Position numbers and translations under genes: made by a program
Source of the DNA: CAYTZH01 sp964442285
GTDB lineage: Bacteria; Myxococcota_A; UBA9160; JAFDET01
DNA length: 64,000 bases
NCBI GenBank assembly: GCA_964442285.1
Contig: CAYTZH010000021.1
Coordinates: 15,692-79,691 of the forward strand
Direction of reading: 5' to 3'
Shown: piece after piece, positions 17,011-25,107 of the stretch
How positions within the stretch are numbered: position 1 is the first letter of the stretch
Layout of the letters: each line of letters begins with the position of its first letter
Notes under the pieces: generated by a model
Database searches by the model: none
The model's input: the letters and a program-made list of their open reading frames with translations, nothing else
Told to the model about the DNA's origin: nothing

Positions 17011-17433
17011 GTGGGCGAGCGCTTCTTCCCCGATGCGATGCCGCCGCCCCTGGCGGACGCCACCACCCTGCCCTGGTGGGAGGCCGCCTCGGAGCACCGT
17101 CTCGTGGTGCAGCGCTGCACGGCGTGCGGCGCCACACGGCTGCCGCCCGCGCCGGTGTGCTCCGAGTGCCACTCCATGGCGTCGGACTGGCAGGAAGTTC
17201 CGGGGACCGGTGAGGTCTACACCTACACCATCGTGCACCGGCCCATCGCCCCGGGCCAGGAAGTCCCCTTCGTCATCGCCGTGGTCGCCCTGGAGGCCTC
17301 CGGCGGCGTGCGGATCATCTCCAACCTGGTGGGGGTGGATCCCGCGGCCGTCGCGATCGGCATGCCCGTGGAGCTGGTCTGGGAGGACATGAGCCAGGAC
17401 CTGGCGATCCCCCGCTTCCGGCCTCGCGGATGA
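17011..17433 (+). CDS. DUF35 / OB-fold acyl-CoA-associated protein with zinc ribbon
   Basis: 140 residues, GTG start immediately after the thiolase stop codon, so translation is surely coupled. A rubredoxin-like zinc ribbon (CTACG ... CSEC) is followed by an OB-fold with GEVYTYTIVHRP and PFVIAVVAL, the classic DUF35 pattern. DUF35 proteins bind thiolase-fold enzymes and tether them to partner enzymes, as in ChsH2-Ltp2 or the archaeal HMG-CoA synthase complex. It most likely forms a stable complex with the preceding protein. Together with the divergent MaoC pair it would complete a hydratase-aldolase unit. Confidence 0.88.
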   Translation: MGERFFPDAMPPPLADATTLPWWEAASEHRLVVQRCTACGATRLPPAPVCSECHSMASDWQEVPGTGEVYTYTIVHRPIAPGQEVPFVIAVVALEASGGVRIISNLVGVDPAAVAIGMPVELVWEDMSQDLAIPRFRPRG

Positions 17434-17445
17434 AGCTCCCTCCCC

Positions 17446-18516
17446 GTGGGCATCGACCCTAGGCGTTGGACGAGGGCACGCGCCCGCGACTGGGCCGACG
17501 CCCGCGGCTGGCGCGTGGGCTGCAACTTCACCCCGAGCTCCGCCAGCAATCCGCTGGAGATGTGGCGGGCGGAGACCTTCGACCCGGAGACCCTCACCCG
17601 GGAGCTCGACTGGGCTGCCGGGCTCGGGTTCACGAGCCTGCGCGTCTTCCTCCACGACCTGCTCTGGACCCACGACCGCGCGGGCTTCCTGTCGCGGGTC
17701 GACGCCTACCTCGCCGCGGCGGCGGCGCGCGGCCTCGGCACGCTCTTCGTCCTCTTCGACGGTGTCTGGGATCCCCATCCGGTGTGGGGCCCCCAGCCCG
17801 AGCCGCGGCCGGGCGTGCACAACTCGCGCTGGGTCCAGAGTCCCGGCGCGACGGTGCTCGGCGACCCGGCCCGACACGACGCGCTGGCGCCCTACGTTCG
17901 GGGGCTCCTCGACCACTTCCGCGACGACCCGCGCATCGACGGCTGGGATCTCTTCAACGAGCCCGACAATCCGAACCCCGCCTACGCCGCCGACGAGATT
18001 CCCGACAAGGCGGCCCGCAGCCTCGCGCTGCTGGGCAAGGCCTTTGCCTGGGCTCGGGAGGTTGCGCCCAGCCAGCCCCTCACGGCCGGCGTCTGGCGCG
18101 GAGACTGGAGCGACGCCGACGCCCTCTCGGACATGGACCGCTTCTGTCTGGAGCAGTCGGACGTGATCTCCTTCCACCACTACGGGAAGCTCGCGGACCT
18201 GCAGCAGCGGGTGGAGGCGCTGCGCCGCTACGCGCGCCCCCTGTGGTGCACCGAGTGGCTCGCCCGCGGGCTCGGGAGCCGGCTCGACCCCCACCTGGGC
18301 TGGATGAAGCAGAACGAGGTCGGCGCCTTCTGCTGGGGACTGGTGGCGGGCCGCACCCAGACCCACCTGCCGTGGGACTCCTGGGTGAAGCCCTACGCCT
18401 CGGAGCCCGAGCCCTGGCACCACGAGATCCTGCGAGCCGACGGATCCCCCTACGACGAAGCCGAAGCGCGCTTCATCCGCGACGTCACCCGCAAGCGCCA
18501 AGCCGCCAAGCCCTAG
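17446..18516 (+). CDS. Glycoside hydrolase, GH5/cellulase-like (TIM barrel)
   Basis: 356 residues starting at GTG 17446, 12 bp after the DUF35 gene. The likely acid/base Glu172 is in WDLFNEPDNPN and the nucleophile Glu270 in LWCTEW, which is the clan-A pattern of retaining glycosidases. The stretch GCNFTPSSASNPLEMW near the N-terminus and FVLFDGVWDP are typical of a bacterial subgroup often labelled 1,4-beta-xylanase. No signal peptide is seen, so it may act inside the cell on small glycosides. It may be co-transcribed with the thiolase pair by proximity, although a role in lipid breakdown is not obvious. The ribosome site is weak. Confidence 0.75.
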   Translation: MGIDPRRWTRARARDWADARGWRVGCNFTPSSASNPLEMWRAETFDPETLTRELDWAAGLGFTSLRVFLHDLLWTHDRAGFLSRVDAYLAAAAARGLGTLFVLFDGVWDPHPVWGPQPEPRPGVHNSRWVQSPGATVLGDPARHDALAPYVRGLLDHFRDDPRIDGWDLFNEPDNPNPAYAADEIPDKAARSLALLGKAFAWAREVAPSQPLTAGVWRGDWSDADALSDMDRFCLEQSDVISFHHYGKLADLQQRVEALRRYARPLWCTEWLARGLGSRLDPHLGWMKQNEVGAFCWGLVAGRTQTHLPWDSWVKPYASEPEPWHHEILRADGSPYDEAEARFIRDVTRKRQAAKP

Positions 18517-18588
18517 GATCGGGGGCGCAGTCGCTACGCCGCGGGGCATGCGCTTCCTCGTGGGACACTTCGACGATCCGTGAAGGGC

Positions 18589-20358
18589 TCAGGCGAGCAG
18601 CTCGCTCAGGCGCTTTCGCAGCTGGTCGGGGGAGAACGGCTTCTCCAGGAAGGCGTGGTCGCCCGAGCCCGCCTCGTCGGCCGAGCCGTCGGGCAGGTAG
18701 CCGGAGACCAGCAGCACGGCCACGTCGGGCCGGAGCCGGCGGATCGCCGCCACCAGCTCGGGGCCGCTCATGCCGGGCATCACCACGTCCGACAGCACCA
18801 GGTCGATCCGGTCGAGATGCTCCCGGGCTCGCGCGAGGGCGCGCTCCGGCGCGTCGGCCTCGAGCACCTCGTAATCGCTGGCGCGGAGGACCCGGACGAC
18901 GAGCTGACGCACGGCCGCGTCGTCCTCGCAGACCAGGACCGTCTTGCGGCCGACGGGTGCCCGCGCCGGACCCGTCGCCGCCGCGGGCGCGGCGACCTCG
19001 GCGGAGACCGGGAGCGCGACGCCGATCCGCGTCCCCTTTCCCACCTCGCTGTCGACCCTGATAAGTCCGCCGGCCTGGGTGACGATCCCATGGACCGATG
19101 CCAGCCCGAGCCCCGTCCCCCGCCCCTGGTCCTTGGTGGTGAAGAAGGGGTCGAAGATCCGGTCCAGGTCCGCGAGCGCGATCCCCGTCCCGGTGTCGGA
19201 GACCTCGATCAGGACGTGTGGCCCCGGAGATGCGCTCGGGTGTCGATCGGTCCAGCGGCCGTCGATCTCGACGTTCTGCGTCTCGATCCGAAGGTGTCCT
19301 CCGCCCGGCATGGCGTCCCGGGCGTTCAGCACCAGGTTCATCACGACGCGCTCGAACTGCCCGGCGTCCATGCGAACGACACCCGCGGCGGCCAGCGGGC
19401 CGACCTCGAGCCGGATGTCCTCGCGGATGAGCCGGACGAGCATCGGCTCGAGCCGCTCGATCGCCGCATTGGGCTCGAGGGCCGACGGCGTGCCCACCCG
19501 CTGTCGCGCGAAGGAAAGCAGCTGCCCCGTGAGGTTCGCCGCCCGCTCGCTGGAGCGCCGGATCTCGGCGATGTGCTGGCGCTGCTCGTCCGAGACCGGG
19601 AGCCCGCTGGCCGCGTGGCTCTCGAGCAGCTGAGCCTCGGCCAGGAGCACCGTGATGATGTTGTTGAAGTCGTGGGCGATCCCGCCGGCCAGCCGCCCGA
19701 GCGCCTCGAGCTTCTCCGCGCGCACGAGCGAGGCCTCGGCCTCCGCGCGCCGGGCCATTTCCTCCTCGAGGCGACGCGACTTCTCTGCGGACTCCTCACG
19801 GGCCTCGTTCATCGCACGCACGAAGACGTGCAGGAAGATGGCGGACAGAGCAAGGATGGAGCTGAGGGCCGCCCAGGTCACGTAGGGGCGCGACCCGGGA
19901 AGACCCTCGGGCGGCTGGAAGCCCAGGTCCCGGGCCACCACCATGGCGAGCATCGAGGCGGAGGTGAGCAGTCCGATCCCGATCGCCACCCGCGTTCCCA
20001 CCAGGAAGCCGGTGATCATGATGACGAGCACCGCCGTGGCGAGGTGCGGGCTTCGGACGTTGCCGAGCATGAACGCCGCGAAGGAGACGGACGCCAGGGC
20101 CAGGAGCGAGAAGGTCATCCCGGCCACGCGCACGTAGCCCCGGTGGAGCAGGACCAGGCTGCCGAAGGTTCCGAAGAAGCACAGGAGCAGCGCCGGCGAG
20201 CGGTAGCTCTCGAACGGCGTCGTGCTGGCCTCGATCAGGAGGAGCGTGCTCGTCGCCACGGCTGCGGCCACGAGGATCCAGTGGGTGATGCGGGCGCGGA
20301 GCGCTTCCTCCGGGTCCGTCGCTTCCGGTGGTCGCAGCCAGGCTGTCCAGGCACCCAT
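18589..20358 (-). CDS. Hybrid sensor histidine kinase with C-terminal receiver domain
   Basis: 589 residues. Six hydrophobic segments lie between about 24 and 181 with no large periplasmic loop, followed by a coiled coil (185-215). The dimerisation box is GGIAHDFNN with phospho-acceptor His229. The N box is NLVLNARDAM (Asn345), G1 is DTGTGI and G2 is GTGLGLA. A receiver domain follows (about 472-589) with phospho-acceptor Asp524 in LVLSDVVMPGMSG. There is no adjacent output regulator, so signals probably go to an unlinked phosphotransfer or regulator protein. The likely stimulus, sensed in the membrane, is unknown. The 72-bp gap on its 3' side holds nothing I can identify. Confidence 0.9.
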   Translation of the reverse strand: MGAWTAWLRPPEATDPEEALRARITHWILVAAAVATSTLLLIEASTTPFESYRSPALLLCFFGTFGSLVLLHRGYVRVAGMTFSLLALASVSFAAFMLGNVRSPHLATAVLVIMITGFLVGTRVAIGIGLLTSASMLAMVVARDLGFQPPEGLPGSRPYVTWAALSSILALSAIFLHVFVRAMNEAREESAEKSRRLEEEMARRAEAEASLVRAEKLEALGRLAGGIAHDFNNIITVLLAEAQLLESHAASGLPVSDEQRQHIAEIRRSSERAANLTGQLLSFARQRVGTPSALEPNAAIERLEPMLVRLIREDIRLEVGPLAAAGVVRMDAGQFERVVMNLVLNARDAMPGGGHLRIETQNVEIDGRWTDRHPSASPGPHVLIEVSDTGTGIALADLDRIFDPFFTTKDQGRGTGLGLASVHGIVTQAGGLIRVDSEVGKGTRIGVALPVSAEVAAPAAATGPARAPVGRKTVLVCEDDAAVRQLVVRVLRASDYEVLEADAPERALARAREHLDRIDLVLSDVVMPGMSGPELVAAIRRLRPDVAVLLVSGYLPDGSADEAGSGDHAFLEKPFSPDQLRKRLSELLA

Positions 20359-20450
20359 CCAAGCGGATCCGCGCGCAGTGGACCTGATGCCACTCTACCC
20401 CATGGCGGAGACGAATGGGGCCGATCTCGCGTCGACCGACCTCGGCCCCG

Positions 20451-20919
20451 TCACCCCGACGACAGGGCGGGCGGGGGCACGGGCGCGCCGCGCAGCAGCA
20501 CCGGGTACTGGCAATGCGGATCGTTCTGCAGGCCGGCGTCGGCGGCGCCGGCCGCGGGACAGCGGGCGCCGTCCGGTGCGTACTGGAGGATGTAGGCCTT
20601 GCGGACGGTGTCCGTCCGGTGCGGCCCGGTGCGGTGGGGCGTCAGCGACGAGAAGACGACCACGTCGCCCGCCCGCGCGGCCACGGGCACCGCCTCCGTC
20701 GAGGACGCCACGCACTGCTGGCCGAGCTTCGGTGGTCTCGTGCGCCAGCGTTCCGTACCGGTGCCAGCCGGGAATGACCCAGGGACAGCCGTTGCGTTCG
20801 TCGGCGTCGGTGAGCGCGATCCTGCACGTCAGGTATTGCTGAGGCTCGACGTAGGTATATCCATTACGGCGCCATTCGAACGACGCGTTCCGGGGATGGC
20901 GCGCCGGCACCGCCGTCAT
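20451..20919 (-). pseudogene. Decayed phytanoyl-CoA dioxygenase (PhyH-family) fragment
   Basis: Translation in one frame gives YVEPQQYLTCRIALTDADE and GCPWVIPGWHRYGTLAHE, then a one-base shift near 20725-20731 moves to a second frame carrying AGDVVVFSSLTPHRTGPH and a normal C-terminal end. Both parts match the C-terminal half of PhyH Fe(II)/2-oxoglutarate dioxygenases. The N-terminal half is missing. The usual iron-binding HxD before NGYTYV is lost: the segment reads EWRRNGYTYV. The distal His of TPHRT remains. A ribosome site (GGAGGAG) still precedes ATG 20919. It is a dead remnant, not a functional enzyme. Confidence 0.75.
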
Positions 20920-20982
20920 CGGCACTCCTCCTCCACGCGACGCCAGCGGAAGGGCGCCGCCAGGGATCGGACGGATCGGGGT

Positions 20983-21912
20983 CTACCTCGAGCCACGTCT
21001 GGCACGCTGCGCCCCGACGCCGACCCGCTCGCCGCGCAGGAAGCGGTGCAAGGCGCGGCCGAAGCGCGCGTCGGCGGGGGTGGTGCGATGGGTGCCGCCG
21101 GGGATCACCACCAGCTCGTGGTGAGGGAGCACCTGCGCCAGGGCGTCCACTCCGGCCTTGAGCGGGTCCTCGCTGCCCACGATGCTGAGCACCGGGACGT
21201 CCACCCCCCGCAGATCCGCCTCGGTGACCGTCAACGCCGGGAGCGACCGGGCCACCGCGCCGAGGGCGCGCTCGTCGAGGACCGCCTGGGCGCCCAGATC
21301 CGTGAAGGCCGCGCGTACGGGGCCGTGGGCCCGGCCCGGATTCAGGAAGGCGGTCAGCACCCCGAACCCGGAGCCGTTCTCGAAGGCGCTGCCGAGCACG
21401 TCGTAGACGTTCAGGGCGTTCGGGTTCGGGCGCTGCCAGCCGAAGCCGCAGGGGGCGGCCCGAAGCACGCGGTCGGGGTGGCGGGTCAGCAGGCGCAGGG
21501 TGACGAAGCCGCCCATGCTGTAGCCGGCCACGTGGGCCCGGGCGATCCCGAGGTGATCCATCAGGCGCACCACGTCGTCGACCAGCGCCAGCCCGTAGGC
21601 CGCCGGGTCCGTGGGCTTGTCGGAGCGGCCGTGGCCGCGGGCGTCGAGGACCACGACCCGGAAGTCGCGGGCCAGGGTCTCCAGGACGCCCGGGAAGCGC
21701 CAGTTCAAGTGCCCCGTGGCGGCGAAGCCGTGGAGGAGGATCACGGGCTCGCCGCTGCCCTCGTCCGTGTAATGGAGGCGGGCGCCGTCGGACTGGAGGA
21801 AGGCCCCTTCCGGCCCCAGATAGACCCGGGGCGCGGCGATCGCGACGACCAGGACGAGGGCGGCGAAGAGCAGACCCACACCGACACCGATGCGGAGCAG
21901 CCAGGGGCGCAT
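20983..21912 (-). CDS. Membrane-anchored alpha/beta hydrolase
   Basis: 309 residues. An uncleaved hydrophobic N-terminal segment (about 5-28) suggests a signal anchor, followed by an extracytoplasmic hydrolase domain. Motifs are HGFAATGHLNW, the nucleophile elbow GYSMGG, the acid in VGSEDPL and the His in GGTHRTTP. The family covers esterases and C-C hydrolases. ATG 21912 has a strong GAGGAGG ribosome site. It lies divergent from a TetR gene with a perfect operator between them, so it is probably repressed by that TetR. Substrate unknown. Confidence 0.85.
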   Translation of the reverse strand: MRPWLLRIGVGVGLLFAALVLVVAIAAPRVYLGPEGAFLQSDGARLHYTDEGSGEPVILLHGFAATGHLNWRFPGVLETLARDFRVVVLDARGHGRSDKPTDPAAYGLALVDDVVRLMDHLGIARAHVAGYSMGGFVTLRLLTRHPDRVLRAAPCGFGWQRPNPNALNVYDVLGSAFENGSGFGVLTAFLNPGRAHGPVRAAFTDLGAQAVLDERALGAVARSLPALTVTEADLRGVDVPVLSIVGSEDPLKAGVDALAQVLPHHELVVIPGGTHRTTPADARFGRALHRFLRGERVGVGAQRARRGSR

Positions 21913-21951
21913 GGGATTCCTCCTCGAGCCATGCCGGCGGCATCGTGGCCT

Positions 21952-21973
21952 CTATTGACGATTACGTCAATAG
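21952..21973. promoter_or_regulatory. Perfect TetR-type operator in a divergent intergenic region
   Basis: CTATTGACG-N4-CGTCAATAG is a perfect 9-4-9 palindrome in the 78-bp gap between the divergent hydrolase (start 21912) and TetR gene (start 21991). It contains TTGACG, which could serve as a -35 box in either direction. Size, symmetry and position fit autoregulation by the TetR protein and control of both flanking operons. Confidence 0.75.
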
Positions 21974-21990
21974 CGGGATAGGCTGCGTCC

Positions 21991-22641
21991 GTGGCCCGCA
22001 AGCGACCCCCTGCCTCGCCCGCACGTCCGCGCGCGCGGCGGCTCTCCTCCGAGGCCCGTCGAACCCAGCTGCTGGGGACCGCGGCCGACCTCGTGCTCGA
22101 GCAGGGGGCCCACGCCCTCACCATGGAGCGCCTCGCCGAGCGGGCGGGTGTCTCCAAGGGGCTCGGCTACGCCTACTTCCGCGACGCCGAGGACGTCCTG
22201 CTCTCGCTCTGGGACCGGGAGGTCTCCGACGTCTACCGCCGGGTCGAGGCCGCCCTGGCCGGCCCCACCTCGTTCGAGGAGGGGCTGCGGCGCGCCGTGC
22301 ACGCCTACTTCGACGTGCTCGCCGACCGCGGTGCCCTGCTCGGCGTCCTCCAGGCGCGCTTCGGGGCGGCCGGTGCCGGGCGGCGCCGCATCGGGCGCCG
22401 GGTGCGCGCCTTCCTCCGCTTCTGGTCCGAGCGCATCCAGCAGGCGGGCAACGTCGCGCCGGACGTCGCGCTTGCGCTGGCGGGCATGATGGTGAACGCC
22501 GCCGATGCCGCCGCCCGCGCCTGGCGCGCCCGCGTGCTCTCCCGCGCCGAGGCCGAGCGCCTCTGCGTCGACTTCCTGGCCCATGGCATGCAGAGCGCCC
22601 TGCAGCAGCAGGGCGCCCCACCCGAGGAGATCCGCTCGTGA
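21991..22641 (+). CDS. TetR/AcrR-family transcriptional regulator
   Basis: 216 residues from GTG 21991. The N-terminal helix-turn-helix is clear: LTMERLAERAGVSKGLGYAYF, with FRDAEDVLLSLWD following as helix 4. A basic N-terminal arm (RKRPPASPARPRARRL) precedes it. The C-terminal ligand domain is of the short helical type. Its stop overlaps the amidohydrolase start (GTGA), so the two are translated together. The operator between this gene and the divergent hydrolase suggests repression of both transcription units, relieved by a pathway compound. Confidence 0.88.
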   Translation: MARKRPPASPARPRARRLSSEARRTQLLGTAADLVLEQGAHALTMERLAERAGVSKGLGYAYFRDAEDVLLSLWDREVSDVYRRVEAALAGPTSFEEGLRRAVHAYFDVLADRGALLGVLQARFGAAGAGRRRIGRRVRAFLRFWSERIQQAGNVAPDVALALAGMMVNAADAAARAWRARVLSRAEAERLCVDFLAHGMQSALQQQGAPPEEIRS

Positions 22642-23819
22642 CCGTCATCGACATCGACAGCCACTTCTTCGAGCCCTTCGACTGGTACGAGACCCGCTTC
22701 CCCGAGCTGGCCGCCGAGGTGCCGCCCCTCGACGACGTCACCGTGCTGGCCACCACCGGCTTCGGCGACGTCCTGGGCAGCCTGCCGCGCTCGGCGGTGC
22801 CCCAGGACCCCGTCGATCGCCTGCCGCCCAACCTCCGGGAGCTCTACCGCAACGCGGACGAGGAAGGTCGCCGGGGCATGGTGGCCCTGGCCGTCGCCGG
22901 CATCCAGAAGGTGCAGGGCGCCTGGCGGCCCGAGGAGCGGCTCGCCTACCTGGACGCCCAGGGCATCGACCGCCAGCTGGTGCTGCCCACCTTCGCCTTC
23001 ACGCCCATCGGACGCAGTCGGCGGGAGCGCCCGGACTTCACCGCGCGGCTGATGGTCGCCTACAACACCTGGGCGTGTGAGGTGCTCGCCGACCACGTCG
23101 GGCGCCTCGTGCCCGTCGGCATCGTCGACTTCCAGACCATGGAGCAGGCAGCGCTGATCGCCGAGCTCACGCGCCTGCGCCGGGCGGGCAGCCGCAGCTT
23201 CGTGTTCTGGCCGACGCCGGCCCGAGGCAGGTCGCTCGCCCATCCGGACTTCGACGGGGCGTGGGCCCACTGCGCCGCCATCGGGATGGTCCCGATGGTG
23301 CACGTGGGCGGCGGGCGACCGAGCTTCGACGAGGGCTGGCTCGAGAATGGGCGCCCCTTCCCCAACTCGTTGGCGTCCTACCTGGCGCAGCTGCACCAGC
23401 TCCCGGAGATCTTCCTCACCGAGATGGTGATCGGCGGCGTCCTGGAGCGACATCCCGACCTGCGGATCTTCGTCTCGGAGCTGGGCATCGACTGGCTGCC
23501 CGAGTGGCTGCGCCGCCTCGACAAGGGCCGCAACTTCGCCGCGCGCATGGGTGGCGAACGCTGGCCCTACCCCCTCAAGCCCAGCGAGTACGTGCGACGC
23601 CAGGTGTGCGTGAGCCCCCTCGAGTTCGATCCCACCGCCGAGGTGATCGAGCGGGTCGGTCCGGATCTGGTGGTCTTCTCCACCGACTACCCCCATCCCG
23701 AGGGCGGGAAGGACGCCGTGGCGCGTTTCCGCAAGGAGCTGGAGGGCCGCGTCGAGACCGAGACGCTCTTGAAGTTCTACGGCGGACTCGCGGAGGAGGC
23801 CCTCGCCGTGGGCGCCTGA
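22638..23819 (+). CDS. Amidohydrolase family 2 (PF04909) enzyme
   Basis: 393 residues, GTG start overlapping the TetR stop. The N-terminal metal motif is IDIDSHFFEP, and conserved blocks typical of the ACMSD-like branch follow: VGIVDFQTMEQAA, PMVHVGGG, FVSELGIDWLPEWL and, near the end, VVFSTDYPHPEGG, with the metal-binding Asp. The family covers decarboxylases and hydrolases of aromatic or cyclic acids. Two amidohydrolases of this type occur in the window (see 38338-39561). Proximity to TetR and the divergent hydrolase suggests one inducible catabolic module. Substrate unknown. Confidence 0.88.
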   Translation: MTVIDIDSHFFEPFDWYETRFPELAAEVPPLDDVTVLATTGFGDVLGSLPRSAVPQDPVDRLPPNLRELYRNADEEGRRGMVALAVAGIQKVQGAWRPEERLAYLDAQGIDRQLVLPTFAFTPIGRSRRERPDFTARLMVAYNTWACEVLADHVGRLVPVGIVDFQTMEQAALIAELTRLRRAGSRSFVFWPTPARGRSLAHPDFDGAWAHCAAIGMVPMVHVGGGRPSFDEGWLENGRPFPNSLASYLAQLHQLPEIFLTEMVIGGVLERHPDLRIFVSELGIDWLPEWLRRLDKGRNFAARMGGERWPYPLKPSEYVRRQVCVSPLEFDPTAEVIERVGPDLVVFSTDYPHPEGGKDAVARFRKELEGRVETETLLKFYGGLAEEALAVGA

Positions 23820-23872
23820 GATGGGAGGCGACCCGGGCTACGCACAGATCCGACACGCGCCACCGACGACGA

Positions 23873-24164
23873 GTGCGCTTCGGGAGCCGGGTGATTCCCA
23901 AGGACGCCATCGTGCTCGCCCTGCTGGGCGCAGCCAACCGCGACCCTGCCCGGTTCCAGGGCCCGGACCGCCAACCCGCACGTGGCCTTCGGCGGCGGCG
24001 CCCACCTCTGCCTGGGCGCGCACCTGGCGCGGATGGAGGGCGCGGCCGCCATCGGCACCCTGGTGCGGCGCGCGTCGGGGCTGGAGCTGGAGAGCGACGC
24101 GCTCGAGTGGGGCCCCTCGCTCTTCCGGGTGCTGGCGCGACTGCCGATCCGCGTCGCCGCCTAG
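23873..24164 (+). pseudogene. Cytochrome P450 C-terminal remnant
   Basis: The first part (23873 to about 23960) reads GSRVIPKDAIVLALLGAANR then DPARF, the segment before the heme loop of bacterial P450s. After a frame change near 23960 with loss of roughly five residues, the second part reads NPHVAFGGGAHLCLGAHLA and a normal P450 C-terminus to TAG at 24164. The heme Cys is kept but some three quarters of the gene are missing. It fills most of the 426-bp stretch between the amidohydrolase and the PEP-CTERM gene; nothing else is seen there. Confidence 0.8.
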
Positions 24165-24245
24165 CCGACGCCGAGTCCCGATCCCGCTTTCGCCATTTCC
24201 CGACCCGCCGCGCCACTCATCCAGAGAGCGCCGGCGGGAGGACTC

Positions 24246-25100
24246 ATGCGCAAGACCAGTGATCGCGTTGCGGGCGGAGTCGGAGCCGTCCTGTTGGGCC
24301 TGTTCCTGCTCACCGGGCTCGCGGGACCCGGCCAGGCCGCCCAGGTCCTCGGCTCCTTCGACACGATCGCCGCCTTCGGGGCCAGCGACGGGCCGGAGGG
24401 CATCGCCCTGGGCGACCAGGGCAACCTCTGGCTCGTGGCCAGCGGCCAGCCCGTGGTGCAGGTGACCTCCACCGGCGCCGTGGTGAGCTCCTTCGACTCC
24501 GGGCTCTCCAGCCTGGAGGGCATCGTGCGGACCGGAAGCAATCTCCTGGTCTCGAACTCCGTCGACGCCGCCTCGGGCGGCGGCCTCTACGAGTTCACCC
24601 AGGCCGGCGCGCAGGTGGGCAGCGTCCAGGTGGTGGATCCACCGAGCGCCGACCCGGACGGCGTGGCGTTGGGGCCGATGGGAAGCACCCTCGTCGCCGA
24701 CGACGGCGACGAATCCATCTATTTCTTCGACAGCGCCGGGATGCTCACGGCCACGATCCTCACCACCGCGGCCCTGGGCATCGAGGTGGACGAGCCCGAG
24801 GGAATCGCCTTCGACCCCGTCAGCGGCGAGATCTTCGTCGCCGACGACTCCTCGGGCACCGGCAGCATCTACCGGATCTCGACCACCGGCACCGTCCTCG
24901 ACAGCTTCGTCCTGCCCGGCTTCGACGATCCCGAGGGCCTGGCCTTCGACGCCGTGAACCGCATCCTCTGGGTGGCCGACGACAACAACGGCGCGGTGAT
25001 CCAGGTCGACCCGTTCGCCGCGCCGGAGCCCTCGGTCGGCCTGCTGCTGCTCGTGGCCGCCGCGGTCTGGCGGCGCCGGGCCGTCCACCGCTCCTCCTAG
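24246..25100 (+). CDS. Secreted SMP-30/NHL-like beta-propeller protein with PEP-CTERM tail
   Basis: 284 residues. A signal peptide (1-31, ending GQAA) precedes about six repeats of the type EGIALGDQGNLWLVA, EGIAFDPVSGEIFVADD and EGLAFDAVNRILWVADD, typical of SMP-30/NHL or SdiA-regulated propellers. The end is a PEP-CTERM signal: APEPS, a hydrophobic stretch and RRR. PEP-CTERM proteins are usually sorted by an exosortase and released or anchored at the outer surface, often together with exopolysaccharide. No exosortase lies in this window. ATG 24246 has a good GGGAGG site. Ligand unknown. Confidence 0.85.
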   Translation: MRKTSDRVAGGVGAVLLGLFLLTGLAGPGQAAQVLGSFDTIAAFGASDGPEGIALGDQGNLWLVASGQPVVQVTSTGAVVSSFDSGLSSLEGIVRTGSNLLVSNSVDAASGGGLYEFTQAGAQVGSVQVVDPPSADPDGVALGPMGSTLVADDGDESIYFFDSAGMLTATILTTAALGIEVDEPEGIAFDPVSGEIFVADDSSGTGSIYRISTTGTVLDSFVLPGFDDPEGLAFDAVNRILWVADDNNGAVIQVDPFAAPEPSVGLLLLVAAAVWRRRAVHRSS

Positions 25101-25107
25101 GCTCGGC

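Noticed and set aside
15769..18549. A 926-residue minus-strand frame opposite the thiolase, DUF35 and GH genes
   Set aside because: Antisense to three genes with clear catalytic motifs; no motif of its own.
18548..18583. A tiny frame MRFLVGHFDDP between the glycosidase and the histidine kinase
   Set aside because: Eleven codons without similarity or ribosome site.
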